DNA from: Thermoflexales bacterium
GTDB taxonomy: Bacteria > Chloroflexota > Anaerolineae > B4-G1 > DUEL01
Assembly (NCBI GenBank): GCA_014360895.1
Contig: JACIWQ010000009.1
Span: 1-50,663, forward strand
DNA length: 50,663 nt
Reading direction: 5' to 3'
Part shown: positions 41,097-48,630 of the stretch, piece after piece
How positions within the stretch are numbered: position 1 is the first letter of the stretch
Layout: each line of letters starts with the position of its first letter
Program-made: the position numbers and the translations under genes
Notes under the pieces: generated by a model
The model's database searches: none
What the model was told of the DNA's origin: nothing
What the model saw: only the letters and a program-made list of their open reading frames with translations

Positions 41097-41136
41097 CATT
41101 TCAAGACACCGCCGGGGTGGGCGGTGTCTTGAAATG
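41097..41136. repeat. 17-bp perfect hairpin between tRNA-Trp and secE
   Basis: 41097-41113 pairs exactly with 41120-41136 around a GGGGTG loop. No T-tract on the minus strand, so it is more likely a processing or stabilising stem than a terminator. Confidence 0.8.
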
Positions 41137-41143
41137 CATCAGG

Positions 41144-41217
41144 CAGGGGGTGCGGGACTTGAACCCGCAGCCTGCGGTTTTGGAGACCGCTGCTCTGCCT
41201 TATTGAGCTAACCCCCT
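41144..41217 (-). tRNA. tRNA-Trp (CCA)
   Basis: Cloverleaf fits: acceptor AGGGGGT/ACCCCCT, anticodon loop CTCCAAA with anticodon CCA, T-loop GGTTCAAGTCC. The 3' CCA is not encoded. It lies between rpmG and secE, a common bacterial order. Confidence 0.95.
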
Positions 41218-41260
41218 GCGATGATCGGTCGCCCGGTGGGGGCAAGCGCCGGGCCTGCTC

Positions 41261-41431
41261 CTACTTAGTTTCCCGATGAAGCGTGTGCTTGCGACAGCGC
41301 GGGCAGAACTTGCGCAGTTCCAGCCGCGATGGATCGTTCCGCCGATTCTTCTCGGTGGTGTAATTCTGTTCTTTGCACTCTGTACAGGCCAGAGTAATCG
41401 TCAGCCGAATTGCCTTTCCCTTCTTCGCCAT
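41261..41431 (-). CDS. rpmG: 50S ribosomal protein L33
   Basis: 56 residues from ATG 41431 ([11 protein letters not shown]); a longer start would add four residues. CTEC and CPRC show the zinc-binding form of L33. Confidence 0.94.
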   Translation of the reverse strand: MAKKGKAIRLTITLACTECKEQNYTTEKNRRNDPSRLELRKFCPRCRKHTLHRETK

Positions 41432-41467
41432 AGGAATCCCCAAAATTCAAAGTCACCAACAAAGCCC

Positions 41468-41707
41468 TTATGCGGATTGGAGATGATGCGCAAAGGAATT
41501 GACCAGAACTGGTTCGGCCTCTTCTGCCAGTTCAACTAGAACAAAGTAAGAGGCGGGATACAGATAGTCCTCCCCCGTTTCGTCCACGATGCGCAAATCT
41601 CCGTCCTGTTCGGCCACTTCGTCGGGCAGTACTCTATAGACTTTGTGCAACTCCAGTGAAGCGGGATATACCGAATTGTCAACACATATGGCAAAACGGA
41701 GTTTCAT
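41468..41707 (-). CDS. Small conserved-type protein of unknown function
   Basis: 79 residues (MKLRFAICVDNSVYPASLELHKVYRVLPDEVA...). Predominantly beta, with an acidic DETGEDYLYPASYFVLVEL strand. I recall similar short proteins in cyanobacteria and Chloroflexota, without known function. It is 4 bp downstream of the next gene and both are inserted between tRNA-Thr and rpmG. Confidence 0.6.
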   Translation of the reverse strand: MKLRFAICVDNSVYPASLELHKVYRVLPDEVAEQDGDLRIVDETGEDYLYPASYFVLVELAEEAEPVLVNSFAHHLQSA

Positions 41708-41711
41708 CGCT

Positions 41712-41948
41712 CTAATCCAGATAACGTTTTCGCTTGATCTCTTTCCTGCCGATTCCGTGCGCTTCGTACCAGTGAAGTTCCGCCCGACGCGTCCTGCAGT
41801 TTATTAGATGAATGGTCGCGATCCCTTTCAGTTTACGCCAGCGGCCCCGGCCATACTGCTTCCGCAGCCGTGCGATTTCCCGAATTCCACTCCCGACGGC
41901 GATTACTTCAACGTCCGTTATCTCGCCGAGAATCTCAAATGGCTGCAT
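41712..41948 (-). CDS. Small basic protein of unknown function
   Basis: 78 residues, basic C-terminus (GIGRKEIKRKRYLD). The N-terminal half has an ITDVEVIAVGSGIREI strand-helix unit. The pair it forms with the 41468 gene could be a toxin-antitoxin-like module, but nothing in the sequence proves that. Confidence 0.6.
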   Translation of the reverse strand: MQPFEILGEITDVEVIAVGSGIREIARLRKQYGRGRWRKLKGIATIHLINCRTRRAELHWYEAHGIGRKEIKRKRYLD

Positions 41949-41978
41949 TTATCCGCCGGAGTGGGGAGATCATCCAGG

Positions 41979-42051
41979 AGCCCACGATGGGAATTGAACC
42001 CATAACCACACCCTTACCAAGGGTGTGCTCTGCCGATTGAGCTACGTGGGC
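41979..42051 (-). tRNA. tRNA-Thr (GGT)
   Basis: Acceptor GCCCACG/CGTGGGC, anticodon loop TTGGTAA with GGT, T-loop GGTTCAATTCC. CCA not encoded. Confidence 0.95.
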
Positions 42052-42057
42052 CCACAG

Positions 42058-42139
42058 TGGGCCGGGCAGGACTCGAACCTGCGAAGGCTGAGCCAGCGGA
42101 TTTACAGTCCGCCCCCTTTGCCGCTCGGGCCACCGACCC
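42058..42139 (-). tRNA. tRNA-Tyr (GTA)
   Basis: Acceptor GGGTCGG/CCGGCCC, anticodon loop CTGTAAA with GTA, long variable arm as expected for bacterial tRNA-Tyr. Confidence 0.95.
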
Positions 42140-42143
42140 ATCA

Positions 42144-42216
42144 AGCCGACGGCGGGACTTGAACCCGCACACTTCCGCTTACAAGGCGGATGCTCTGCCG
42201 ATTGAGCTACGTCGGC
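42144..42216 (-). tRNA. tRNA-Thr (TGT)
   Basis: Acceptor GCCGACG/CGTCGGC, anticodon loop CTTGTAA with TGT, T-loop GGTTCAAGTCC. First gene of the tRNA run. Confidence 0.95.
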
Positions 42217-42222
42217 AGAAAC

Positions 42223-42250
42223 ATTATACCATACCCACCCGAAGGGTCAA
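42223..42250 (-). promoter_or_regulatory. tRNA operon promoter
   Basis: TTGACC (42245-42250, minus strand) and TATAAT (42223-42228), 16-bp spacer, 6 bp before the first tRNA-Thr. Confidence 0.88.
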
Positions 42251-42298
42251 GCCCCAGCCGCCGATAAGTATACCCCAATCGGGCCTTTTTGTCAAATT

Positions 42299-42646
42299 CT
42301 ACCTGCGCTCCAATCCCAGAACGCGGACCACCGGTACGACGAAGAGAATCCCCGTGTGATGGGTATTCAGGTCACCGGTAATTTCCTGGGTCGCCGCGAC
42401 GACTCGGTCCACCGCTTCCTCATCCTGGACGACGGTGAAGATGGTGCGGTGGTGAAGTTCGCAGACGCCCAGCAGGTCCCGAACAGAGGGCACCAGCGGC
42501 AGGTCGTCCCAGATGGCTTTCTGCATACGGCCCAGACCCGTGCTCTCCAGAATCGTCGCGCCGGGAACTCCCGCTTCGTCCCATGCCCGAAGGACATCGG
42601 GACACTGGTCGGGGTTGTCCAGAACCAGAACGACCAGATAGGCCAT
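42299..42646 (-). CDS. PII-like signalling protein
   Basis: 115 residues from ATG 42646, with AGGAGG eight bases upstream. YLVVLVLDNPDQCPDVLRAW and ATILESTGLGR resemble the beta-alpha-beta ferredoxin-like fold of small P-II-like regulators. The T-loop of true GlnB is absent. It lies downstream of the Kef-type antiporter on the same strand, so it may gate that transporter in response to a nucleotide. That link is inference. Confidence 0.7.
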   Translation of the reverse strand: MAYLVVLVLDNPDQCPDVLRAWDEAGVPGATILESTGLGRMQKAIWDDLPLVPSVRDLLGVCELHHRTIFTVVQDEEAVDRVVAATQEITGDLNTHHTGILFVVPVVRVLGLERR

Positions 42647-42668
42647 TTTGGATACCTCCTCCTTAAAA

Positions 42669-42740
42669 CTCACCGCAGAGGAAGCAGAGGGCGCGGGGTT
42701 TTCGTTCCTTCCATCATATCTCTGCGCTCTCTACGGTAAT
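42669..42740. repeat. GCAGAGGGCGCGGGG / GCGCTCTCTACGG repeat
   Basis: A copy of the GCGCTCTCTGCGTCCTTTGCGG family in the gap between antiporter and PII-like gene. The arms can pair into a hairpin. Confidence 0.55.
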
Positions 42741-43940
42741 CTACGCGGTCATCCGCCGGGCCGGTTGCTGATAGAGCAGGCGCAGCAGGATGGGCGTGAA
42801 GAGGGTCGTCGCCAGGACCACCAGGACCACGCCCGCAAAGATTTGCCCGGTGATCAACCCGCCCTCCATCATAATGGAAGCCACGATCAGACCTACCTCG
42901 CCCCGGGACATCATCCCCACTCCCAGGCGAAGGGCATCCGTCAATGAGAACCCACCCGCCAACCCTCCCAGTCCGCAGCCCACCACCTTAGAAAGCATGG
43001 CGGCCCCGATGAGCGCCAGGGCGTAACCGATACCCTCTGCGCCGATAGCCCGCGCGTCTGCCTCCAGGCCGATGTTGACAAAGAAGATAGGGACGACCCA
43101 CGCGTAGGTCAGGATGTGCATCCGGTCCCGGATGTAATGGTGGAGCGGCGAACGGGCGAAAGCCAGGCCGGCCAGGAAAGCGCCGGTGATGGCCGCGACG
43201 CCGCCCAGCGCCTCCGCCGCCCAGGCGAAAAAGAGCAGGGTGACCACGACCAGGGCCATCACCCCCTCGCTGATGGGGAGTCGCTCTACCCGGGCCGGCA
43301 GACGCGGGATGACGCGCGCCCCCACCCAGATGGCGATGGCCAGGAAAAGGAGCATCCGCACCAGGACCCAGAGGATATGCCAGATGGTGCCTCCCTCGCC
43401 GGTCAGCGCGATGGAGACAGAAACCAGCAGAATGACCAGAATATCATCTACGACAGCCGCCCCCAGAAGCGCCACCCCTACCCGGCTGCGCAGGACGCCC
43501 AATTCTATCATCGTCTGCGCGGAGATGCTCACGCTGGTCGCGGCCAGCAGCAGGCCGACCAACACCCCCTCCAGCAGGCCGAAGCCGAAGAGGAGAGAGA
43601 CCCCCAGCCCCAGGCCGATGGGAAAGAGAACCCCCAGAACGCCGGCCCACACCGCAGGCCGCCCCGCCCGTCGCATCGCCTCCACGTCCACCTCCAGGCC
43701 GGCGATGAACATCAGGAAGAGGACGCCCAGATGGGCCAGGTAGCGGAGGGTCTCTTCCAAATGACCCCCGGCGAAGACCGGCCAGTGGAGCATATTGAGG
43801 ACGGTCGGGCCCAGGATGAGGCCGATGAGCAATTCTCCCAGCACCGCCGGTTGCCCCAAGCGGACGCTCAGATAGCCGGAGGCTTTGGCGGCGAAGATGA
43901 TGATGGCAAGGATCAGCAAAAACTGGAGCAATGGGTCCAC
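42741..43940 (-). CDS. Kef-type cation/proton antiporter
   Basis: 399 residues, about 12-13 membrane helices, Na_H_Exchanger family. AVVDDILVILL carries the acidic pair used for ion/proton exchange, GVLFLMFIAGLEVD the family's helix-5 region. It has no C-terminal RCK/TrkA-N domain, so regulation may be supplied by the separate PII-like protein. It is preceded by a promoter with a palindromic operator. Confidence 0.9.
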   Translation of the reverse strand: MDPLLQFLLILAIIIFAAKASGYLSVRLGQPAVLGELLIGLILGPTVLNMLHWPVFAGGHLEETLRYLAHLGVLFLMFIAGLEVDVEAMRRAGRPAVWAGVLGVLFPIGLGLGVSLLFGFGLLEGVLVGLLLAATSVSISAQTMIELGVLRSRVGVALLGAAVVDDILVILLVSVSIALTGEGGTIWHILWVLVRMLLFLAIAIWVGARVIPRLPARVERLPISEGVMALVVVTLLFFAWAAEALGGVAAITGAFLAGLAFARSPLHHYIRDRMHILTYAWVVPIFFVNIGLEADARAIGAEGIGYALALIGAAMLSKVVGCGLGGLAGGFSLTDALRLGVGMMSRGEVGLIVASIMMEGGLITGQIFAGVVLVVLATTLFTPILLRLLYQQPARRMTA

Positions 43941-43999
43941 GTCCTCCTCCTAATGTGATGTGGAAGTCGCCTGAAAATTGTATCCCAAAGGACACACGA

Positions 44000-44020
44000 A
44001 TAAATTGCACGGCAATTTAT
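44000..44020 (-). promoter_or_regulatory. Palindromic operator of the antiporter gene
   Basis: ATAAATTGC-ACG-GCAATTTAT is a perfect 9-bp inverted repeat that overlaps the -10 end of the antiporter promoter. The repressor is not encoded next to it. Confidence 0.75.
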
Positions 44021-44046
44021 GTTATCCGCAAACGCTCAGATGTCAA
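44019..44046 (-). promoter_or_regulatory. Antiporter promoter
   Basis: TTGACA (44041-44046, minus strand) and TAACAT (44019-44024), spacer 16 bp. Confidence 0.75.
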
Positions 44047-44062
44047 GTCCGGCGTCCGGCGC

Positions 44063-44090
44063 TTGACAAATCCGCGTTCTGGATTATAAT
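44063..44090 (+). promoter_or_regulatory. Promoter of the MBL/sugar-acid gene run
   Basis: TTGACA at 44063-44068 and TATAAT at 44085-44090, spacer 16 bp. Back to back with the antiporter promoter, 16 bp between the two -35 boxes. Confidence 0.9.
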
Positions 44091-44150
44091 CCCATTTAGT
44101 GAGATTTATTCCCGTTTTTTGGGACTCGGCTCCCGGAAAGGAGGCCCGGT

Positions 44151-44936
44151 ATGCGCCTCATCCTCATCGGTCATATGACCGTGCGCGTGGAACTGGACGG
44201 TGTGGCCTTTCTCACCGACCCCTGGTTCGGCCCGCGCACCCGGCTGGAACGCCTGCTGGCCCCCCGCACCCTGCCCCCCGCTCTCTCCCCGGACGACATC
44301 ACCGCTCTGGATGCCCTGCTGGTCTCCCACGACCACATAGACCATCTGGATGAGCCCGCGCTGGCGCTGGCCCGACGGCTGGGGTGCGCCGTCATTGGCT
44401 CCGGGAAGGTCGCCCGGCGGGCGCGGCAGGTTGGGGTGGGAGAGGCGATCCCGCTGCGGCCCGGCGAGAGCGTCCCTCTGGGTACCCTCACCGTCCACGC
44501 CGTCCCCGCTGACCACCCGTTGGCCCCCGATGCGGTGGGGTTCGTCGTCGTCGGGAGCCAGACCGTCTACTTCAGCGGCGACACCCGCTGGACCCCCGCG
44601 CTCCGGGATGCCCTCGCCGCGTTCGCCCTGGATGTGGCCCTGGTCCAGGCCGCCTGTGCTCATTATCCCTTTTTCGGCGACGACGGGATGTCCCTCCCCA
44701 CCGCCGCCGCCCTGGCCCGCGCCCTCCGGCCCCGCTGGACCGTTCCCCTGCACCTGCACTGCGCGGGGAAGTGGCTGGACCGGGCCGCTGGAATCCGCGT
44801 AGAAATGGACAACGCCGACCGGGTGCAGGCCGCGCTCTCCGCCTGGGCCGACGCGCTCCGGGCCGACGGCCTGGGCGTCCAACTCCTGGAGCCAGGCGTG
44901 CCCTGGGAGACGGAACACGCAGTACGCAATCCGTAA
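44151..44936 (+). CDS. MBL-fold metal-dependent hydrolase (UlaG-like)
   Basis: 261 residues. SHDHIDHLD is the HxHxDH dizinc motif; GHMTVRVELDGVAFLTDPWF (in part) is the UlaG-like N-terminus. SGDTRW and LHLHCAGKW supply later ligands. A lactonase role would suit the downstream sugar-acid genes. The C-terminus (TEHAVRNP) is encoded by the TACGGAACACGCAGTACG repeat family. AAGGAGG precedes the ATG. Confidence 0.85.
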   Translation: MRLILIGHMTVRVELDGVAFLTDPWFGPRTRLERLLAPRTLPPALSPDDITALDALLVSHDHIDHLDEPALALARRLGCAVIGSGKVARRARQVGVGEAIPLRPGESVPLGTLTVHAVPADHPLAPDAVGFVVVGSQTVYFSGDTRWTPALRDALAAFALDVALVQAACAHYPFFGDDGMSLPTAAALARALRPRWTVPLHLHCAGKWLDRAAGIRVEMDNADRVQAALSAWADALRADGLGVQLLEPGVPWETEHAVRNP

Positions 44937-44961
44937 AACGTCCAATGTGAGGAGGTACAAA

Positions 44962-45630
44962 ATGGCCGCAAGCGACATTCCCCTGGAAGAGATGATCGCG
45001 CGCTACAAACAGGTGCGCACCCCCGCCATCGCCGACATCCTGGACCAGAAGGGGCTCTTCCACCAGATTCTCCCGCCCCAGATCCAGGCCATCGCGCCGG
45101 GGATGCGCGTCGCCGGGCCGTCGCTCACCGTCAAGGGCACCCCCACCGTCATCCATAAGGACGAGTACCTGCAGGTGGCGGTGGAGGCGTACGCGACGCT
45201 CCAGCCGGGCCAGGTGGTGGTCTACGATACCTCCAACGACCCCGGCACGGCCCACTGGGGGGAGATGATCAGCACGACGACGAAGGCCAAAGGCTGCGGC
45301 GGCGCGGTGATAGACGGCGGCGTGCGAGACGTGGAGGCCATTATAGAACTGAGCTTCCCCGTCTTTGCCCGCTACAAGACCCCCGCCGACATCCGGGGCC
45401 GCTGGCGCTACGTGGAGATCAACGTCCCCATCCGCATCGGCGACGTCCACATCTGCCCCGGCGACTGGGTCGTCGGCGACGCCAACGGCGTGGTCGTCGT
45501 CCCCCAGGACCTGGCCGTGGAGGTCCTGCTGGAGGCGGAGAAGGTCCTGGAGACGGAGCGGAAAATCTGGGAGGAGCTGCGCGCCGGCGAACATCCGCTC
45601 AACGTCTACCTGAAATACGGGCGGTTTTAG
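44962..45630 (+). CDS. RraA/HMG-aldolase-like family protein
   Basis: 222 residues from ATG 44962 (GGAGG, spacing 7). GGAVIDGGVRDVEAI is the RraA-family metal and carboxylate site. Members include oxo-acid aldolases and decarboxylases such as HMG aldolase. Given its neighbours it probably cleaves or decarboxylates an oxo-sugar acid. RNase E inhibition (true RraA) is unlikely. Confidence 0.88.
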   Translation: MAASDIPLEEMIARYKQVRTPAIADILDQKGLFHQILPPQIQAIAPGMRVAGPSLTVKGTPTVIHKDEYLQVAVEAYATLQPGQVVVYDTSNDPGTAHWGEMISTTTKAKGCGGAVIDGGVRDVEAIIELSFPVFARYKTPADIRGRWRYVEINVPIRIGDVHICPGDWVVGDANGVVVVPQDLAVEVLLEAEKVLETERKIWEELRAGEHPLNVYLKYGRF

Positions 45631-45635
45631 AGACC

Positions 45636-45683
45636 TCACCCCACCCCCGCCGCCTGCGGCGAAGCCGCTGGGGGAGGGGTGAG
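45636..45683. repeat. CCTCACCCC...GGGGTGAGG hairpin
   Basis: A long imperfect stem between the RraA-like gene and the dehydratase gene, with an inner CCGCCTGCGGCG stem. It may serve as a transcript-processing hairpin; no T-tract follows. Confidence 0.65.
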
Positions 45684-45697
45684 GCAAGGAGGGGCAA

Positions 45698-46906
45698 ATG
45701 AGGATCACCGACCTGATCGTCACCCCCGTCGCCATCCCCCTGGGGGTCCCGCTGGCCCACGCCTGGGGCGTCCACCTCGGCTTCGGGCGGGCCATCATCC
45801 AGGTCGTTACCGATGAGGGGCTGGTGGGGCTGGGCGAGACGACGCTCACTCCCAGCGGCCGCCAGATGGAAGAGGTGCTCCGCTCCTGCCGGATGCTGGT
45901 CCTGGGCGAGGACCCTTTCAACCTGGAGCGGCTGCGCTGGAAGGTCGCCAACCCCTTCTACGTCCGTATGTTCGGCCCCAACCTGATCAACGCCTACGCC
46001 GCCATTGAGTTCGCCTGTCTGGACATCCAGGGGCAGGCGGTCGGGCGGCCCGTCTGCGACCTGCTGGGCGGGCAGATGCGGGACCGGGTGCCGGTCTCTG
46101 CCTACATCTTCTACGAGACGCCGCCCGGCGGGGAGGAACTGCTCCCCTGGGAGGAGGCGGATGCCCGCATCGTGGAGAAGTGCGCTGAACTGGTGGAGGG
46201 GAAGGGCTGTCGGGCCATCAAGTTCAAGGGTGGCGTCTATCCGCCCCACCTGGAGGCCCGGACGGTGCGCCACCTCCGAGCCCGCTTCCCCGACGTCCCC
46301 ATCCGGCTGGACCCCAACAGTTCCTGGGCGCTGACGACGGCGGTCCGTATCGCCCGCGAACTGGCCGACGCCGGCCTGGAGTATCTGGAGGACCCGGTCT
46401 GGGGGCTCTCTGGGATGGCCAAACTGAAGCGGATGGCCCCCTGGATGCCGCTGGCGTCCAACATGGCCTGCTTCGGCTACGAGGATGTCGCTCCGGCGAC
46501 GCTCCTGGATGCGGTGGACGTGGTCCTGGCGGACCCCCACTGGTACGGTGGGCTGCGGGCCACCCGCGCGCTGGCCCAACTCTGCGAGACCTTCGGGCTG
46601 GATATGGGGATGCACTCCGGCACCGAATTCGGCGTCTCCCTGGCGGCGGTGCTGCACCTGGCCGCGTCCCTTCCCAGCATCCACCACGCCCCGGACGTCC
46701 ATTACCACTACCTGGGGGACGATGTCATCCGGGGCGGGCCGCTGCCCTACGAGGACGGGGCCATCCGCGTCCCGCCGGGGCCGGGCCTGGGGGTCCAATT
46801 GGACCCGGACAAGTTGGCCCTCTACAACCAGGTGTACGAGTGGTACATCGCCGCGCAGGCAACCCAGCCGCGCCGGGAGCCGATCTACACGAAGGCGAGG
46901 TGGTGA
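45698..46906 (+). CDS. Enolase-superfamily sugar-acid dehydratase (glucarate dehydratase-like)
   Basis: 402 residues. The AIKFKGG motif gives the catalytic KxK Lys. Metal ligands are in RLDPNSSW (Asp), LEDPV (Glu) and the following Asn (SNM). GMHSGTE supplies the His base, all placed as in glucarate dehydratase. It removes water from an aldarate or aldonate to give a 2-keto-3-deoxy acid. The exact stereochemistry cannot be told. Two bases from the next start. Confidence 0.88.
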   Translation: MRITDLIVTPVAIPLGVPLAHAWGVHLGFGRAIIQVVTDEGLVGLGETTLTPSGRQMEEVLRSCRMLVLGEDPFNLERLRWKVANPFYVRMFGPNLINAYAAIEFACLDIQGQAVGRPVCDLLGGQMRDRVPVSAYIFYETPPGGEELLPWEEADARIVEKCAELVEGKGCRAIKFKGGVYPPHLEARTVRHLRARFPDVPIRLDPNSSWALTTAVRIARELADAGLEYLEDPVWGLSGMAKLKRMAPWMPLASNMACFGYEDVAPATLLDAVDVVLADPHWYGGLRATRALAQLCETFGLDMGMHSGTEFGVSLAAVLHLAASLPSIHHAPDVHYHYLGDDVIRGGPLPYEDGAIRVPPGPGLGVQLDPDKLALYNQVYEWYIAAQATQPRREPIYTKARW

Positions 46907-46907
46907 A

Positions 46908-47873
46908 ATGGCGCTTCACCTGGTGACCGGAGCTGCCGGTTTTCTGGGCCGGTATCTGGTGCGCGGGCTGCGGGCGCGGGGAGACGGGGTGCGCGCGCTG
47001 GACCTGAAGCGCCCGGACGACGCGGAGCCGGATGTGGAATGGGTCGTCGCCGACGTCCGGGACGCCGACGCGGTGCGGCGGGCCTGTGAGGGTGCGGAGG
47101 TCGTCCACCACCTGGCCGCGCTCATCCCGCAGCGCCGCGCCGACCCGGAGACGATGCGCGCCGTCAACGTGGGCGGGACGGAGAACGTCCTGGAGGCCGC
47201 CCGCGCGGCAGGTGCCCGCCGGGTCGTCTTCCTCTCCAGCGTGGAGGTCTTCGGCGTGCCGGGGGTCGTGCCCTGCCCGGAGGACGGGCCGCTGGCCCCG
47301 CTGGGGGAGTACGGGCGCAACAAGATCGCCGCCGAGGCACTCTGCCGGGAGGCGGCGGCCCGGGGGCTGGAGGCCGTCATCCTGCGGCCACCCACCATCG
47401 TGGGGCCGGGGCTGGAGGAGCCGTTCCTGGTGGGGCTGATGGCCGCCATTCGGGACGGGAAGCCGGTGACGCTCCTGGGCGATGGCCGCAACCGCTTCCA
47501 GTTCGTCCACGCCGAGGACGTCGTCTCGGCCTGCCTGCTGGCCGCCGACCATCCCGCGGCCGCCGGGGAGGCCTTCCACATCGGCAGCGCCGATGTCCCG
47601 CCCATCCGCGAAATGGTGGAGACGGTCATCGCCCGCGTCGGCTCGTCGTCCCGAATCCAGACCATCCCGGTCTGGCTGGCCCGGCTGGCGATCGCGCTCC
47701 TGCGCCCGTTCGGCAGGGCGCCGCTGGAGCCGGAGCACGTCGCCATCGCCGTCGCCGACTACGTCTTTGACATCTCCAAAGCCCGCCGGGTGCTCGGTTG
47801 GGAGCCCCGCTGGGGGAACGTGGAGGCCGTCCTGGATACCTACCGGGCCGCCTACGGAACACGCAGTACGTAA
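46908..47873 (+). CDS. NAD-dependent epimerase/dehydratase, uronate dehydrogenase-like
   Basis: 321 residues from ATG 46908; the longer open frame lies over the upstream gene. Extended SDR: TGAAGFLG NAD loop, DVRD, and the YGRNK catalytic Tyr-Lys pair with Ser in FLSSVEVFG. With the dehydratase and lactonase-like neighbours it could oxidise a uronate. The end (YRAAYGTRST) is partly encoded by the ACGGAACACGCAGTACG repeat. Confidence 0.82.
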   Translation: MALHLVTGAAGFLGRYLVRGLRARGDGVRALDLKRPDDAEPDVEWVVADVRDADAVRRACEGAEVVHHLAALIPQRRADPETMRAVNVGGTENVLEAARAAGARRVVFLSSVEVFGVPGVVPCPEDGPLAPLGEYGRNKIAAEALCREAAARGLEAVILRPPTIVGPGLEEPFLVGLMAAIRDGKPVTLLGDGRNRFQFVHAEDVVSACLLAADHPAAAGEAFHIGSADVPPIREMVETVIARVGSSSRIQTIPVWLARLAIALLRPFGRAPLEPEHVAIAVADYVFDISKARRVLGWEPRWGNVEAVLDTYRAAYGTRST

Positions 47874-47874
47874 T

Positions 47875-48630
47875 ATGGAGACCGCCCAGACCGTCCTGCG
47901 CGCGCTGGCGCTCCTGGAGGCCGTGGCGGAAGGGGTCCACGACCTGGAGGGGTTAAGCGCCCATGTCGGCCTCAGCCGCAGCACGGCCCACCGTCTGCTG
48001 ACCACCCTGGTCCGCGCCGGCTATCTGCGCCACTCGCCCCGCGAGGGGTACCGTCTGGGGCCCAAACTGATAGAACTGGGCTTCCGCGCCCACGCCGGGC
48101 TGCATCTGCCCTCCCTGGCCCGTCCCTACCTGGAGGAATTGTCCGAGGCCACCCGCGAGACCGTCCACCTGGGCGTCCTGGACGGGAACCAGGTCGTCTA
48201 CATTGACAAAGTGCCGGGGAAGCGGGAGTTGCAGATGGCCTCGTACATCGGCGCGCGGGTTCCGGCCCAGTCCACCGCCCTGGGCAAGGCGCTGGTCTCC
48301 ACCCTGCCGCGGGAGGAATGGCTGCGGGCCTTCGTCCCGGGCCTCCGACGGACGGAGCGGACCATCGCCGAGGCGGACCGGTTCCTGGAGGAGATAGAGC
48401 GGGTGGCGCGGGAAGGGTACGCGCTGGACCTGGAGGAGAACGAGCCGGGGATCCGCTGCGTCGCCGCGCCGGTGCGGGACGGGGCCGGGCGGGGGGTGGC
48501 GGCGGTCAGCATCTCCAGCGCGGTCCTCTATCTGACCGAGGAGCGCATCCGGGAACTGATCCCGCTGGTCCGGGAGACGGCCCGGCGGATTTCGCGCGAG
48601 TTGGGATGGAGGGGCGATGAAGCAGGTTAA
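47875..48630 (+). CDS. IclR-family transcriptional regulator
   Basis: 251 residues from ATG 47875. N-terminal winged helix (LSRSTAHRLLTTLVRAGYL, in part), C-terminal ligand-binding domain with IDKVPGKRELQM and GIRCVAAPV. Such regulators often respond to sugar acids. The IclR end overlaps the next gene by 14 bp, so it is co-expressed with the operon it probably controls. Confidence 0.92.
   Translation: METAQTVLRALALLEAVAEGVHDLEGLSAHVGLSRSTAHRLLTTLVRAGYLRHSPREGYRLGPKLIELGFRAHAGLHLPSLARPYLEELSEATRETVHLGVLDGNQVVYIDKVPGKRELQMASYIGARVPAQSTALGKALVSTLPREEWLRAFVPGLRRTERTIAEADRFLEEIERVAREGYALDLEENEPGIRCVAAPVRDGAGRGVAAVSISSAVLYLTEERIRELIPLVRETARRISRELGWRGDEAG

Noticed and set aside
41097-41136. Intrinsic terminator after tRNA-Trp
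   Set aside because: The stem is strong but no T-tract follows on the minus strand, and secE must be read from the same transcript or a promoter not visible here.
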